Part shown: positions 43,314 through 53,803 of the stretch, piece after piece
How positions within the stretch are numbered: the stretch's first letter is position 1
How the letters are laid out: each line of letters begins with the position of its first letter
Assembly: GCA_003013855.2 (NCBI GenBank)
Contig: ML058337.1
Span: 6,758,001-6,822,000, forward strand
From: Liriodendron chinense
Taxonomy: Eukaryota; Streptophyta; Magnoliopsida; Magnoliales; Magnoliaceae
Reading direction: 5' to 3'
DNA length: 64,000 nucleotides
Made by a program: the position numbers and the translations under genes
Notes under the pieces: generated by a model
What the model saw: the letters and a program-made list of their open reading frames with translations, nothing else
The model's database searches: none
Told to the model about the DNA's origin: nothing

Positions 43314-44980
43314 TGTTCGCTTCCCCAAGTGTAGCGTTGCGATGTAGTAATAAACTCGGTAATACCGAGGTCGATCCACAGGGACTTATGTAGGATGTCA
43401 CAAACTCATCCACAAGTTTCTATTGAAGCTAACAATCAAAGTTTGAATAGAATGTATGTGATTAACAGTTTAAGCTAAATTGAATGTAAACAATTATAAG
43501 AAGGCACTAGGGGTTCGAGGATCCACTTGTAGCAATCCTCGATGTTCAATCCGCTGTGGTTTCCCATTCTCTCAACTAGAATCACCAGTCAGGTCTATCT
43601 AGTCGGATGATAGAACTGTTAAACCAGAAGTCTGTAACATGTAAGTTCTGTGCATAAAGTTCACTCAACTCTAGGCTGATCTGAGCATGCTCATTGCATA
43701 GGTCATTCACCTTTTCTATAGGTCCAATTCCCAATCATAACCATCCTCAAGTCTTCTCACAAGACAAGGCTAGATCATGATTTGAACTGGATTCAAATTA
43801 TATGCACAGTCCATACATATTCCAGATAATCAACCAAAACTAGAACTTTGGCATGAAGCCCCTTTATGAAGAGCTTGGTACTAGAGCGCACTCCAATTCC
43901 TCGGATCATACAGGTCTAGACCGTTGCAAACAAATTAAGAAGATAAGTAATTCATCCAAACATCCATGAGTCATCACAAGACTAAGAGAAATTACTTAAA
44001 AACTTGTATAAACTTCAAACCTTAGTTCATAATCATGAATTCCAAACTGAAAACCACTTAACTACGAATTAAAACATCTTGGATACACTACAAGCTTCAC
44101 CTCTTAGCCCTAGCTAAGAGGTTTAGCTGCTCATGATCCAAGGAAACATGAAACAACTCTTAAAAACATGAAAACAGCAAAGCAAACCAAAAGGAGTTGT
44201 AAAACTCCAATCTCCACTTCCACAGCCTCCAACCTCGCTTGAACCCTTCTCCGATGCCCTAGGAACAATCCCTAGGTGTCTATTTATAGTCTGGAGGCTC
44301 CACGACTTCGGAAGAATCGAGAAAGTGCGTAACACTTACGCAGCGCAGAGAATTTCGGGAAGAAATTAGAAAGTTCTAACTCAGTACGCATGGCCGACCG
44401 GTCAAGACCGGTCGGCCTCAAGTGAAAGCACTCCAGCAGGTATGCCCGACCGGTCAAGACCGGTCGGGCCTATTTGTCTTCATTCCAGCAATGATGTCCG
44501 ACCGGTCATGACCGGTCGGACGTTTTTCTTCTCATACCAGCAGCCATGGCCGACCGGTCATGACCGGTCGGCCTTAGTTCATTGAAATTCCAGCCCTTCT
44601 ATCCAGCGATCATGGCCGACCGGTCATGACCGGTCGGCCTTATGCAATACTAGTCCATTGTTCATAGCTGGCCGGTCAAGACCGGTCTGGCCCTCTTGGC
44701 CGACCGGTCATGACCGGTCGGCAGTCTTCATGCATCTACATTCTTCCTTTTCTTTCTTTCCTTGCTTCTTTCTTTCACTTTCTCTCTTCTTTTCTTCTTT
44801 GGTCCTCAAGTAGTCTCCATTAGAATAGTTCCAAATGATCTCTTTATGCCTTTAATTGAGTAGAGTCCACCCTCAATCCTGTAGTCACAAAACATGCATT
44901 GAATTAGCTTTCAACCCATATAAACCATGCACAATGAGTGATGAATTGGGGTTAGAATATGCACAATTAAGAGCTCAACA
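43314..44980 (-). repeat. 3' LTR of the Athila element
   Basis: 1667 bp; on the element's strand it starts TGTTGAGCTC (44980) and ends GAAGCGAACA (43314). The TATA box TATAAATA is at 44288-44281. An array of seven GACCGGTC palindromes lies upstream of it in U3 (44391-44722). Confidence 0.95.
44391..44722. repeat. Seven palindromes in U3 of the left Athila LTR
   Basis: Copies of ccgaccggtcatgaccgg or the variant with an aag centre are separated by 25-50 bases of unrelated sequence. The atg-centred form is a perfect palindrome of at least 22 bases. Several copies carry GCCGAC on both strands, the core of the CRT/DRE element bound by DREB/CBF factors. The array begins about 100 bases upstream of the TATA box in the direction of transcription. 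Confidence 0.9.
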
Positions 44981-44991
44981 CACCCCCCCAA
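44981..44991 (-). promoter_or_regulatory. Athila polypurine tract
   Basis: On the minus strand ttgggggggtg lies directly before the LTR start TGTTGAGC. Confidence 0.8.
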
Positions 44992-46118
44992 CCAGTATTT
45001 TGCTAGTCCCGAGCAAAACATGCGTGAAACTAATCCTATTCTTCAAAAACTCAACTCTCCTTCAGAAACCCTCCTTCTATACATTCCAAGGTACATAAGC
45101 CTAAGATTCAGAAATATTAGGCGACAGAGGTTGAAACCGTAAACCCTCAAAACATAATAAGCATTCATATGAAATTCCCGCTGATTGGTTGATAAATAGA
45201 AAGACTTGAACAAATTCCACCTAGTGTGGGTAGTGAAAATTCATTCCACGAGTTTCTAGGATTATCTTCTTCATAGATCAACTAGACTATAGAACTCAAG
45301 GTACATAGAGCCACATCAAGCCAATGACAGGAATTTGCCTTACCGTCCTTCCGACGACTTTCACACTACGTCCCATTTCCGGCTTTGGTTACGGGTAGAC
45401 CATCCCCCGGTTGGTAGTAGGTAGCCCTAATCGGAATTTTCCACCGTTTTTCCACATTCCCAATTTCATCCTTCCTTTTCTTTTTTTCTTTTTAAATTAG
45501 ATAGGATTTTTAAAAATCCATATCTTTCATTATTTTCTCATGGACAAGGATGGACAAAGTACCCCGACCTGATTTCTCAATACCTTAATTCAAAGTCTAG
45601 CTAATCCCTAAATCACATAATCCCTTCAACTCATGAAAATCGTGTAATGTGAACTAGGTGTAAAAGTGTTCAGATTTTCTATCAATCACAAAATAGGGGA
45701 GTTCACATATAAAAACCATTATGCTATGAGGAATTCCAGACTTCCAGCCCCATACACTTCATATCTCCTCCTCTTATGCTCATATCAACTCGAATGCATA
45801 GAACCAATGTTTTCCAAGAGAGTTTCGAATTTTTGAAAAATTGAAAAATTTCCACATAATTGCTTGAAATGTTGCAAAACGCTGGATTTATCCAAGTGAT
45901 CCTACACCCCCCAACCAAATCTTGCATTGTCCTCAATGTAAAAGATGCACAATGAGCAAAACATGAGAGCAATTTGAAAATAAAAGGGAGTGAGGAATGA
46001 TAATACCTGAGAGAGTGAAAAGTGGAAATCTTCCTCCTTCTAACAAACCTATGAAAACGAAAACAAAAGCAGCAAAATCCTAATCCTAACTACTCTATAC
46101 CTCCATCAGACTAGGAGA
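44992..46118 (-). other. Athila region between pol and 3' LTR, no env-like gene
   Basis: About 1.1 kb without an ORF of note. Many Athila elements carry an env-like gene here; this copy has none. The segment includes a conserved-looking C/T-rich block (45340-45460). Confidence 0.6.
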
Positions 46119-48764
46119 TCAATCATCCTGATTCACAGGATCATTCAGGGGTATAGACATACCTTCTGAAGGAAAATTTTCAAAGAACGGCTTTAATCGC
46201 TGCCCATTTGCCTTAAAAATATTGTCGTTCCTTGGATTCAATAGCTCGACAGTCCCATACGGATAGACAGTTTGCACAATGTAGGGACCGGTCCATCGAG
46301 ATCTCAATTTTTTCGGAAATAGATGTAAGCGAGAATTATACATGAGGACTTTTTGATTGATCGTGAATGTCTTACGAAGAATATTCTTATCATGGAATAT
46401 CTTTGTCTTGTCCTTGTAAATTCTCGCATTCTCATAAGCTTCATTCCGGATTTCTGCAAGTTCATTTAATTGAAGTTTGCGTAGCGAGCTTGCCTTGTCA
46501 GAATTGAAATTCATTGTCTTAATAGCCCAATACGCCTTATGTTCCAACTCCACAGGCAAGTGACAAGCCTTCCCATAGACAAGTCTATAGGGAGACATTC
46601 CAATAGGGGTTTTAAAGGCAGTACGGTAAGCCCAAAGCACATCGGTAAGTCGAAGTGACCAATCCTTGCGATCGGGATTCACCGTTTTCTCTAAAATGTG
46701 TTTAATCTCCCTATTGGATATCTCAGCTTGTCCACTAGTTTGTGGGTGATAGGGGGTGCTCACTTTGTGTGTAACGCCATATTTCTTCATTAGGGCTGCA
46801 AAAGGACGATTGCAAAAGTGAGACCCTCCATCACTTATGATGACTCGAGGCGTTCCAAACCGGGAAAGAATATTTTCTTTTAAAAATTGAATGACCGTTT
46901 TATGGTCATTATTCTGGCAAGGAATGGCCTCGACCCATTTGGAAACATAATCAACAGCAAGTAAGATGTATAAATTTCCAAAAGAAGATGGGAATGGGCC
47001 CATGAAATCGATGCCCCAACAATAAAAAATTTCGATAATTAAGATGGGATTGAGTGGCATCGTATTTCTACGGGAGATTCCTCCCAGTTTCTGACAAGGT
47101 TCACATGCTTTGCAAAACTCATGTGTGTCTTTGAACATGGTGGGCCAATAAAACCCACATTGCAGAATTTTCGCTGTGGTCTTTTTGGCCGAAAAGTGAC
47201 CACCACATGCTTGAGAATGACAGAAGGAGATGATACTTTGTTGCTCATCATCTGGGACACATCTCCTTATGATTTGATCGGGACAATACTTGAACAAGTA
47301 TGGGTCGTCCCATAGGAATTTCCGTACCTCTGAGAAGAATCTATCTTTATCTTGCTTTTTCCAATATGTAGGAATTGTACCTGTAGCAAGATAATTAGCA
47401 ATGTCCGCATACCATGGCAATTGGGAAACAGCAAAAAGTTGTTCATCAGGGAACATGTCATTGATTGCAGTCGTTTCAGGGGAATCAGTGAGGACAAGTC
47501 GAGAGAGGTGGTCAGCTACTACATTCTCTACTCCTTTCTTATCACGTATTTCTAAGTCGAATTCTTGGAGTAGGATGATCCATCTTAATAACCGTGGTTT
47601 AGCATCCTTCTTAGAAAGCAGATACTTAAGTGCGGCATGGTCAGTGAATATAATGATCTTCAATCCAATCAAGTAGGATCTAAATTTCTCCAAAGCAAAA
47701 ACTACGGCTAAAAGTTCCTTTTCAGTGGTAGTGTAGTTTGCCTGGGCTGAGTTTAGGGTTCTACTTGCATAGTGGATGACACATGGCTTTTTATCTTTTC
47801 TTTGGCCTAGCACAGCCCCAATAGCATAGTCGCTAGCATCGCACATAATCTCAAAAGGAAGGCTCCAATCAGGTGGTTGCATTATTGGGGCACATGTCAA
47901 CATACCTTTAAGGGTGTTAAAGGCCTTTTGACATTCTTCATTCCACTCGAATGAATTTTTCTTTTGAAGTAGGTTACATAAAGGGCGAGAGAGTGAACTG
48001 AAATCCTTTATGAACCTTCTGTAAAATCCTGCGTGTCCTAAAAAGGACCGTATATCTCGTATGCTTTTGGGTGGTGGGAGGTTAGAGATAAGATCAATTT
48101 TCGCCTTGTCCACCTCAATTCCATTTTGTGAAACGATGTGACCAAGTACAATTCCCTTTTGAACCATGAAGTGACACTTTTCCCAATTGAGCACAAGGTT
48201 CTTCTCTTCACATCTTTTTAGCACAGATTTCAAGTGCTCAAGGCACTCATCAAAGCTACAACCAAATACGGAAAAATCATCCATGAAGACTTCGAGAATG
48301 GTCCCCACCATGTCAGAAAAGATGCTCATCATACAACGCTGAAATGTGGCAGGGGCATTACATAGTCCAAACGGCATCCGTCGATAGGCGAAAGTGCCGA
48401 ATGGACATGTGAATGTAGTCTTTTCTTGGTCTTCACGGGCAATTTCTATTTGGTTGTACCCTGAATAGCCATCAAGGAAGCAAAAGTGTGAATGACCCGC
48501 CAACCGTTCTAAAATCTGATCAACAAACGGTAGGGGAAAGTGGTCTTTCCTCGTGACAGTGTTTAGCTTCCTGTAGTCAATGCACATTCTCCAACCGGTA
48601 GTGACTCTAGTTGGTACGAGTTCATTATTGGCATTGGCTACGATGGTTATTCCGGATTTCTTAGGCACCACTTGAGTTGGGCTCACCCATTGGCTATCAG
48701 ATATTGGGTAAATGATGCCTACATCCAGTAGTTTCACCACTTCGGCCTTAACCACATCCTTCAT
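46119..48764 (-). CDS. pol: Athila pol: RT, RNase H and integrase
   Basis: This is the enzyme half of the Athila polyprotein on the minus strand, open for 881 codons from the Met at 48764 to a stop at 46119. Reverse transcriptase has the active-site FMDD at 48287-48276. RNase H follows with CDASDYAIG, TTTEKELLAVVFA and FTDHAALKY. Integrase has an HHCC finger around CHSQACGGHF and CKACEPCQKL, with acidic residues in WGIDFMG, ISDGGSHF and TSGQAEISN. It lies in the same frame as gag-protease (48777-51566), separated only by one TGA and four codons. It is therefore the second half of a single gag-pol frame and not an independent gene; the Met at 48764 is internal. A second RNase H is absent, as expected for Athila. 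Confidence 0.95.
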   Translation of the reverse strand: MKDVVKAEVVKLLDVGIIYPISDSQWVSPTQVVPKKSGITIVANANNELVPTRVTTGWRMCIDYRKLNTVTRKDHFPLPFVDQILERLAGHSHFCFLDGYSGYNQIEIAREDQEKTTFTCPFGTFAYRRMPFGLCNAPATFQRCMMSIFSDMVGTILEVFMDDFSVFGCSFDECLEHLKSVLKRCEEKNLVLNWEKCHFMVQKGIVLGHIVSQNGIEVDKAKIDLISNLPPPKSIRDIRSFLGHAGFYRRFIKDFSSLSRPLCNLLQKKNSFEWNEECQKAFNTLKGMLTCAPIMQPPDWSLPFEIMCDASDYAIGAVLGQRKDKKPCVIHYASRTLNSAQANYTTTEKELLAVVFALEKFRSYLIGLKIIIFTDHAALKYLLSKKDAKPRLLRWIILLQEFDLEIRDKKGVENVVADHLSRLVLTDSPETTAINDMFPDEQLFAVSQLPWYADIANYLATGTIPTYWKKQDKDRFFSEVRKFLWDDPYLFKYCPDQIIRRCVPDDEQQSIISFCHSQACGGHFSAKKTTAKILQCGFYWPTMFKDTHEFCKACEPCQKLGGISRRNTMPLNPILIIEIFYCWGIDFMGPFPSSFGNLYILLAVDYVSKWVEAIPCQNNDHKTVIQFLKENILSRFGTPRVIISDGGSHFCNRPFAALMKKYGVTHKVSTPYHPQTSGQAEISNREIKHILEKTVNPDRKDWSLRLTDVLWAYRTAFKTPIGMSPYRLVYGKACHLPVELEHKAYWAIKTMNFNSDKASSLRKLQLNELAEIRNEAYENARIYKDKTKIFHDKNILRKTFTINQKVLMYNSRLHLFPKKLRSRWTGPYIVQTVYPYGTVELLNPRNDNIFKANGQRLKPFFENFPSEGMSIPLNDPVNQDD

Positions 48765-48776
48765 GTTTAGATTTAG

Positions 48777-51566
48777 TCATCTTTGTGGTTGCCGGGATGA
48801 TTTTGCATTTTCCTCAAGGTGTATGCGGTGAGTACAAATCAGAGGGTCTATGCCTTTGAGATCCGCAATTGACCATCCAATGGCACTCTTGTGTGCTAAT
48901 AGAGTGGCTATTAGCCTACTCTCTTGTTCCTCATCCAAGTGGGAAGAAATCACCACTGGATATGTCTCATCTCGACCTAAATAAACATACTTTAGCTCAC
49001 TTGGCAATGGTTTTAGGTCGAGTTTTGGTGCCTTGATGTTGGATGGGAGGGCCTTGTTCTCATTTACAGGCAAAGGTTCAATTGGGGCCCTCCATCTTTT
49101 ATTTTCAAGCACCAGCATCACATCTAGAATGGCATCCCTCTCTTGTATTGTGTAATCATTTGTCTCATGAGAGTGGGCCATACATGCCTCCAAGGGGTTG
49201 GAAAATAGTGATAAGGGGACTGTATCCTCCACGAATGATTCGATCATGTTTAATTCGTGGACATCATCATCAACTTCCCGCGGTTGTTTGCATAACTCAA
49301 ATATGTTAAGCTCAAGGGTCATATTTCCAAAGGACATTTGTACAAGTCCGTTTCTACAATTGATAATGGCGTTTGAAGTGGCTAGAAATGGTCGTCCAAG
49401 TATGACGGGAATTTGAGTACCGGTGCCTATCACGGGATGTGTGTCCAAGACAATAAAATCTACTGGATAGTAGAATTTATCAACTTGGACTAGAACATCC
49501 TCTACCATTCCTCTCGATATCCGGATGGATCTATCAGCAAGTTGGAGTGTGGTTTTGGTAGGTTTCAATTCACCTAACCCAAGTTGTTCGTAGACCGAGT
49601 ATGGAATGAGATTCACACTTGCCCCCAAGTCGAGTAGGGCTTGTTTAATCTGGTAGTCTCCTATAATGCATGAGATGGTTGGACTACCTGGATCCTTGTA
49701 TTTTTGGGGCACCTCTTGTTTGATGATGGCGCTCAAATTCTCAGCCAAAAGCACTTTATTGTGAACGTTATGTTTCCTTTTGATTGTACACAGTTCCTTT
49801 AAAAATTTAGCATAAGATGGTATTTGTTTTATTGCATCCAACAGTGGGATGTTGATCTTCACCTGCTTGAAAACTTCCAGAATCTCCAGATTTTTATCTA
49901 AAGGTTTAGGTGAAATCAACCTTTGTGAAAATGGGGCAACCGGCTTGTATTGTCTTTCCGGTTCTTTCTCTTGTGGAATATTGTTTGGGCTATCATCCTC
50001 TTTGGAAATTTCCGGATCCTTAGGCTTTGGGGCCTTCACCGGATTAGATTTATCAATTTCTTTCCCACTTCTCAAAGTGGTGATAGCTTGGACATGTTCC
50101 GTATGGTGGGAAGATGAGCTTGCATCTTGTATCTCATATTGGGTCCTTGGGTTAGGAAGAGGTTGGGCAGGGAGTGTGCCCTTCTCTCTAACACTAAGGT
50201 GAGCTTCAACTCTAGCCAAAGATGTTTTCAATTCATTGATGGCTTGGTTTGAGTTTTGATTGAATTTCAATTGCTCTTGCATGAACCCATCTATTTTTAG
50301 AGAATTTGTCTTGTTATACTCATTCTGGACCGATACGAATGCACCCAACATCTCTTCTAGTGATACTTTTGGAGTGTTGTTTGCATTTGCATTGGGCCCA
50401 TTCTTCCAACTGAAGTTGGGATGGTTCTTCCAATTAGGATTATACGTGTTCGAGTTTGGAGCACCATATTGCTGCTGATAACTGTTTATGGCATTTGTTT
50501 GTTCTTGTAAGATGCCTTGGACTGCTGAAATTGTGGGACAATCTGGTGTAGCATGTTGATTTCCAGCACAAATTCCACAAATAGTTTCAACCTCAGTGGA
50601 GTTGATTGTTTCTCCTTTCCTTAATTCCATGGCTTCGACCTTTCTTGTAAGGCTAGCCAACCGTGCACTTATGCTATCTTCTTCTGATAAGACATACATT
50701 CCTCCCTTTTCCTTTTGTTGGCCAATCTTGGAATTTGTTGGTTTAGGTGTGTCCCAAGATTGTGCACTTTCAGCCAATTCTTCCAGATAATCCCATGCTT
50801 CATCAGCTTCCTTATTCATGAACTCCCCATTACACATCATCTCTATAAATTGGCGCATGGATGGAATCAGTCCTTCGTAAAAAAAACTTATAATCCGCCA
50901 ATTTTCGTAGCCATGATGTGGGCATGCGTTTAATAGGTCCTTGAATCTCTCCCAACATTGGGAAAAGGTTTCATCCTCCTTTTGGGCAAAGTTCATGATA
51001 AGGCGCTTAAGCATGTTCGTTTTGTGAGTAGGGAAGAATTTTTTTATAAATTCTCTGTGCATATCATTCCATGACCCAATTGATCTTGACCTCAATGCAT
51101 AAAGCCAACCCTTGGCTTTATCCTTAAGAGTGAAAGGGAAGAATTTAAGTCTTACTACATCTTCAGTCACATTTGCAAAGTGCATGGTGGTGATTACCTC
51201 ATCAAACTCCCTAAGATGTTTATAGGCACTTTCACTGTCTAAACCATGGAATTTAGGGAGAAGATTGATCACTCCCGGTTTTAAATCCACATTCCCTGCA
51301 TTTGGTGGGAATACTATGCATGAGGGAGTGCTCGTTCTTGCAGGTTGCAAGAAATCACGTAAAGTCCTAGGTCGGGGAACATTCTCAACCACATTCTCCC
51401 CTGTTTCAGTTTGATTTTGAACCGGGTTAGGTTGATTTGCAGCCATACTTTCAGATAAAATTGGAGAATCTAGATGTCTCCTAACACGTGGCTCTCTATC
51501 AAAGCCTTCTACTATCCCCCCTTCACTTATGAGTCGGTTATTGGAATCCCGAGCCCAATGTGGCAT
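48777..51566 (-). CDS. gag: Athila gag and protease, ending at an in-frame TGA
   Basis: The frame starts at the ATG 51566 and runs 929 codons. The Gag capsid region is recognisable (GVINLLPKFHGLDSESAYK, KDKAKGWLYALR, WERFKDLLNACPHHG). A CX2CX4HX4C zinc knuckle follows (CGICAGNQHATPDC, about 50530-50580). The aspartic protease has LLDLGASVNLIP, the form typical of Athila, and the later ILGRPFL. The frame stops at TGA 48779-48777 and continues unchanged into pol. The stop occupies a place where relatives have Arg, so a C-to-T change of CGA is likely, although the stop context UGA-CUA is also one that permits readthrough. Confidence 0.94.
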   Translation of the reverse strand: MPHWARDSNNRLISEGGIVEGFDREPRVRRHLDSPILSESMAANQPNPVQNQTETGENVVENVPRPRTLRDFLQPARTSTPSCIVFPPNAGNVDLKPGVINLLPKFHGLDSESAYKHLREFDEVITTMHFANVTEDVVRLKFFPFTLKDKAKGWLYALRSRSIGSWNDMHREFIKKFFPTHKTNMLKRLIMNFAQKEDETFSQCWERFKDLLNACPHHGYENWRIISFFYEGLIPSMRQFIEMMCNGEFMNKEADEAWDYLEELAESAQSWDTPKPTNSKIGQQKEKGGMYVLSEEDSISARLASLTRKVEAMELRKGETINSTEVETICGICAGNQHATPDCPTISAVQGILQEQTNAINSYQQQYGAPNSNTYNPNWKNHPNFSWKNGPNANANNTPKVSLEEMLGAFVSVQNEYNKTNSLKIDGFMQEQLKFNQNSNQAINELKTSLARVEAHLSVREKGTLPAQPLPNPRTQYEIQDASSSSHHTEHVQAITTLRSGKEIDKSNPVKAPKPKDPEISKEDDSPNNIPQEKEPERQYKPVAPFSQRLISPKPLDKNLEILEVFKQVKINIPLLDAIKQIPSYAKFLKELCTIKRKHNVHNKVLLAENLSAIIKQEVPQKYKDPGSPTISCIIGDYQIKQALLDLGASVNLIPYSVYEQLGLGELKPTKTTLQLADRSIRISRGMVEDVLVQVDKFYYPVDFIVLDTHPVIGTGTQIPVILGRPFLATSNAIINCRNGLVQMSFGNMTLELNIFELCKQPREVDDDVHELNMIESFVEDTVPLSLFSNPLEACMAHSHETNDYTIQERDAILDVMLVLENKRWRAPIEPLPVNENKALPSNIKAPKLDLKPLPSELKYVYLGRDETYPVVISSHLDEEQESRLIATLLAHKSAIGWSIADLKGIDPLICTHRIHLEENAKSSRQPQR

Positions 51567-52112
51567 GCAAAACCAAAAATAAGAAACAAAAAGAAAGGAG
51601 AATTCTTCCTCCCTTTTCTTTACTCTTCTCTAAGACCGAAGCATAAGGTGTCTTGCAATGGCTAGGCCAGAAGCAAGGATAAAGACCGATTTCTCCTGGT
51701 CAATAGGTGTTCAGAGAACTCCCCACCCACTCTTTGAATCTTTTGAGAAAAAGTGCAAAAAAAGGAAAAAGAGGAGTAGAGATGAGAAAAGAAATCTCTG
51801 AGCACAAGGTGATCCAAGGCGGCTGAGCCGACCAATAGGAATCCAGGTGGCAAAAAGGCCGACCTTTTAGAGATCCAAAAGGAATCTCCACCCACTCTAC
51901 AAGAGATGAATAGGAATGAATAAGAGAAGGAGAAGAGTAAGGTTTAGAAGGATAGAACCTGATTCGCACTTGAAACTCTTGTATCTTCTTCAGCTTCCTA
52001 GAAATCCCTGAAAAGAAAAAAAAAATCAAAATAAATAAACTAAGTTAGTTCTAAAAATCTAAAAGAATCCTAAATAGATACTAATTTCAGAAATTTGTGA
52101 AAACCGTCAAGG
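51567..52112 (-). other. Athila leader between primer-binding site and gag
   Basis: About 550 bases of untranslated leader on the minus strand, with short frames only. Confidence 0.6.
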
Positions 52113-52130
52113 TCCCCGGCAACGGCGCCA
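52113..52130 (-). promoter_or_regulatory. Athila primer-binding site (tRNA-Asp type)
   Basis: On the minus strand tggcgccgttgccgggga lies six bases after the 5' LTR. It is complementary to the 3' end of plant tRNA-Asp and is the usual Athila primer site. Confidence 0.92.
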
Positions 52131-52136
52131 AAAACT

Positions 52137-53803
52137 TGTTCGCTTCCCCAAGTGTAGGGTTGCGATGTAGTAATAAACTCGGTAATACCGAGGTCGATCC
52201 ACAGGGACTTATGTAGGATGTCACAAACTCATCCACAAGTTTCTATTGAAGCTAACAATCAAAGTTTGAATAGAATGTATGTGATTAACAGTTTAAGCTA
52301 AATTGAATGTAAACAATTATAAGAAGGCACTAGGGGTTCGAGGATCCACTTGTAGCAATCCTCGATGTTCAATCCGCTGTGATTTCCCATTCTCTCAACT
52401 AGAATCACCAGTCAGGTCTATCTAGTCGGATGATAGAACTGTTAAACCAGAAGTCTGTAACATGTAAGTTCTGTGCATAAAGTTCACTCAACTCTAGGCT
52501 GATCTGAGCATGCTCATTGCATAGGTCATTCACCTTTTCTATAGGTCCAATTCCCAATCATAACCATCCTCAAGTCTTCTCACAAGACAAGGCTAGATCA
52601 TGATTTGAACTGGATTCAAATTATATGCACAGTCCATACATATTCCAGATAATCAACCAAAACTAGAACTTTGGCATGAAGCCCCTTTATGAAGAGCTTG
52701 GTACTAGAGCGCACTCCAATTCCTCGGATCATACAGGTCTAGACCGTTGCAAACAAATTAAGAAGATAAGTAATTCATCCAAACATCCATGAGTCATCAC
52801 AAGACTAAGAGAAATTACTTAAAAACTTGTATAAACTTCAAACCTTAGTTCATAATCATGAATTCCAAACTGAAAACCACTTAACTACGAATTAAAACAT
52901 CTTGGATACACTACAAGCTTCACCTCTTAGCCCTAGCTAAGAGGTTTAGCTGCTCATGATCCAAGGAAACATGAAACAACTCTTAAAAACATGAAAACAG
53001 CAAAGCAAACCAAAAGGAGTTGTAAAACTCCAATCTCCACTTCCACAGCCTCCAACCTCGCTTGAACCCTTCTCCGATGCCCTAGGACCAATCCCTAGGT
53101 GTCTATTTATAGTCTGGAGGCTCCACGACTTCGGAAGAATCGAGAAAGTGCGTAACACTTACGCAGCGCAGAGAATTTCGGGAAGAAATTAGAAAGTTCT
53201 AACTCAGTACGCATGGCCGACCGGTCAAGACCGGTCGGCCTCAAGTGAAAGCACTCCAGCAGGTATGCCCGACCGGTCAAGACCGGTCGGGCCTATTTGT
53301 CTTCATTCCAGCAATGATGTCCGACCGGTCATGACCGGTCGGACGTTTTTCTTCTCATACCAGCAGCCATGGCCGACCGGTCATGACCGGTCGGCCTTAG
53401 TTCATTGAAATTCCAGCCCTTCTATCCAGCGATCATGGCCGACCGGTCATGACCGGTCGGCCTTATGCAATACTAGTCCATTGTTCATAGCTGGCCGGTC
53501 AAGACCGGTCTGGCCCTCTTGGCCGACCGGTCATGACCGGTCGGCAGTCTTCATGCATCTACATTCTTCCTTTTCTTTCTTTCCTTGCTTCTTTCTTTCA
53601 CTTTCTCTCTTCTTTTCTTCTTTGGTCCTCAAGTAGTCTCCATTAGAATAGTTCCAAATGATCTCTTTATGCCTTTAATTGAGTAGAGTCCACCCTCAAT
53701 CCTGTAGTGACAAAACATGCATTGAATTAGCTTTTAACCCATATAAACCATGCACAATGAGTGATGAATTGGGGTTAGAATATGCACAATTAAGAGCTCA
53801 ACA
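52137..53803 (-). repeat. 5' LTR of the Athila element
   Basis: 1667 bp, with five substitutions relative to the left LTR. The TATA box is at 53111-53104 and the same seven palindromes lie at 53214-53545. Confidence 0.95.
53214..53545. repeat. Seven palindromes in U3 of the right Athila LTR
   Basis: Same order, spacing and sequence as the array at 44391-44722 in the left LTR. Confidence 0.9.

Larger units (their letters stand above)
43314..53803 (-). mobile_element. Young Athila-lineage LTR retrotransposon
   Basis: Two 1667-bp LTRs (43314-44980 and 52137-53803) flank gag-pol on the minus strand. By eye they differ at five positions without indels. The flanks acagg (43309-43313) and ccagg (53804-53808) are a 5-bp target duplication with one change. 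The internal region has a primer-binding site next to the right LTR and a polypurine tract next to the left LTR. Protein order and sequence are of the Athila type. No env-like gene is present between pol and the 3' LTR. One in-frame TGA separates protease from RT. Confidence 0.95.

Noticed and set aside
44391..44722. CRISPR-like array of palindromic repeats with spacers
   Set aside because: It lies in U3 of a plant LTR, is present identically in both LTRs and has no cas genes. The palindromes are promoter-region motifs.
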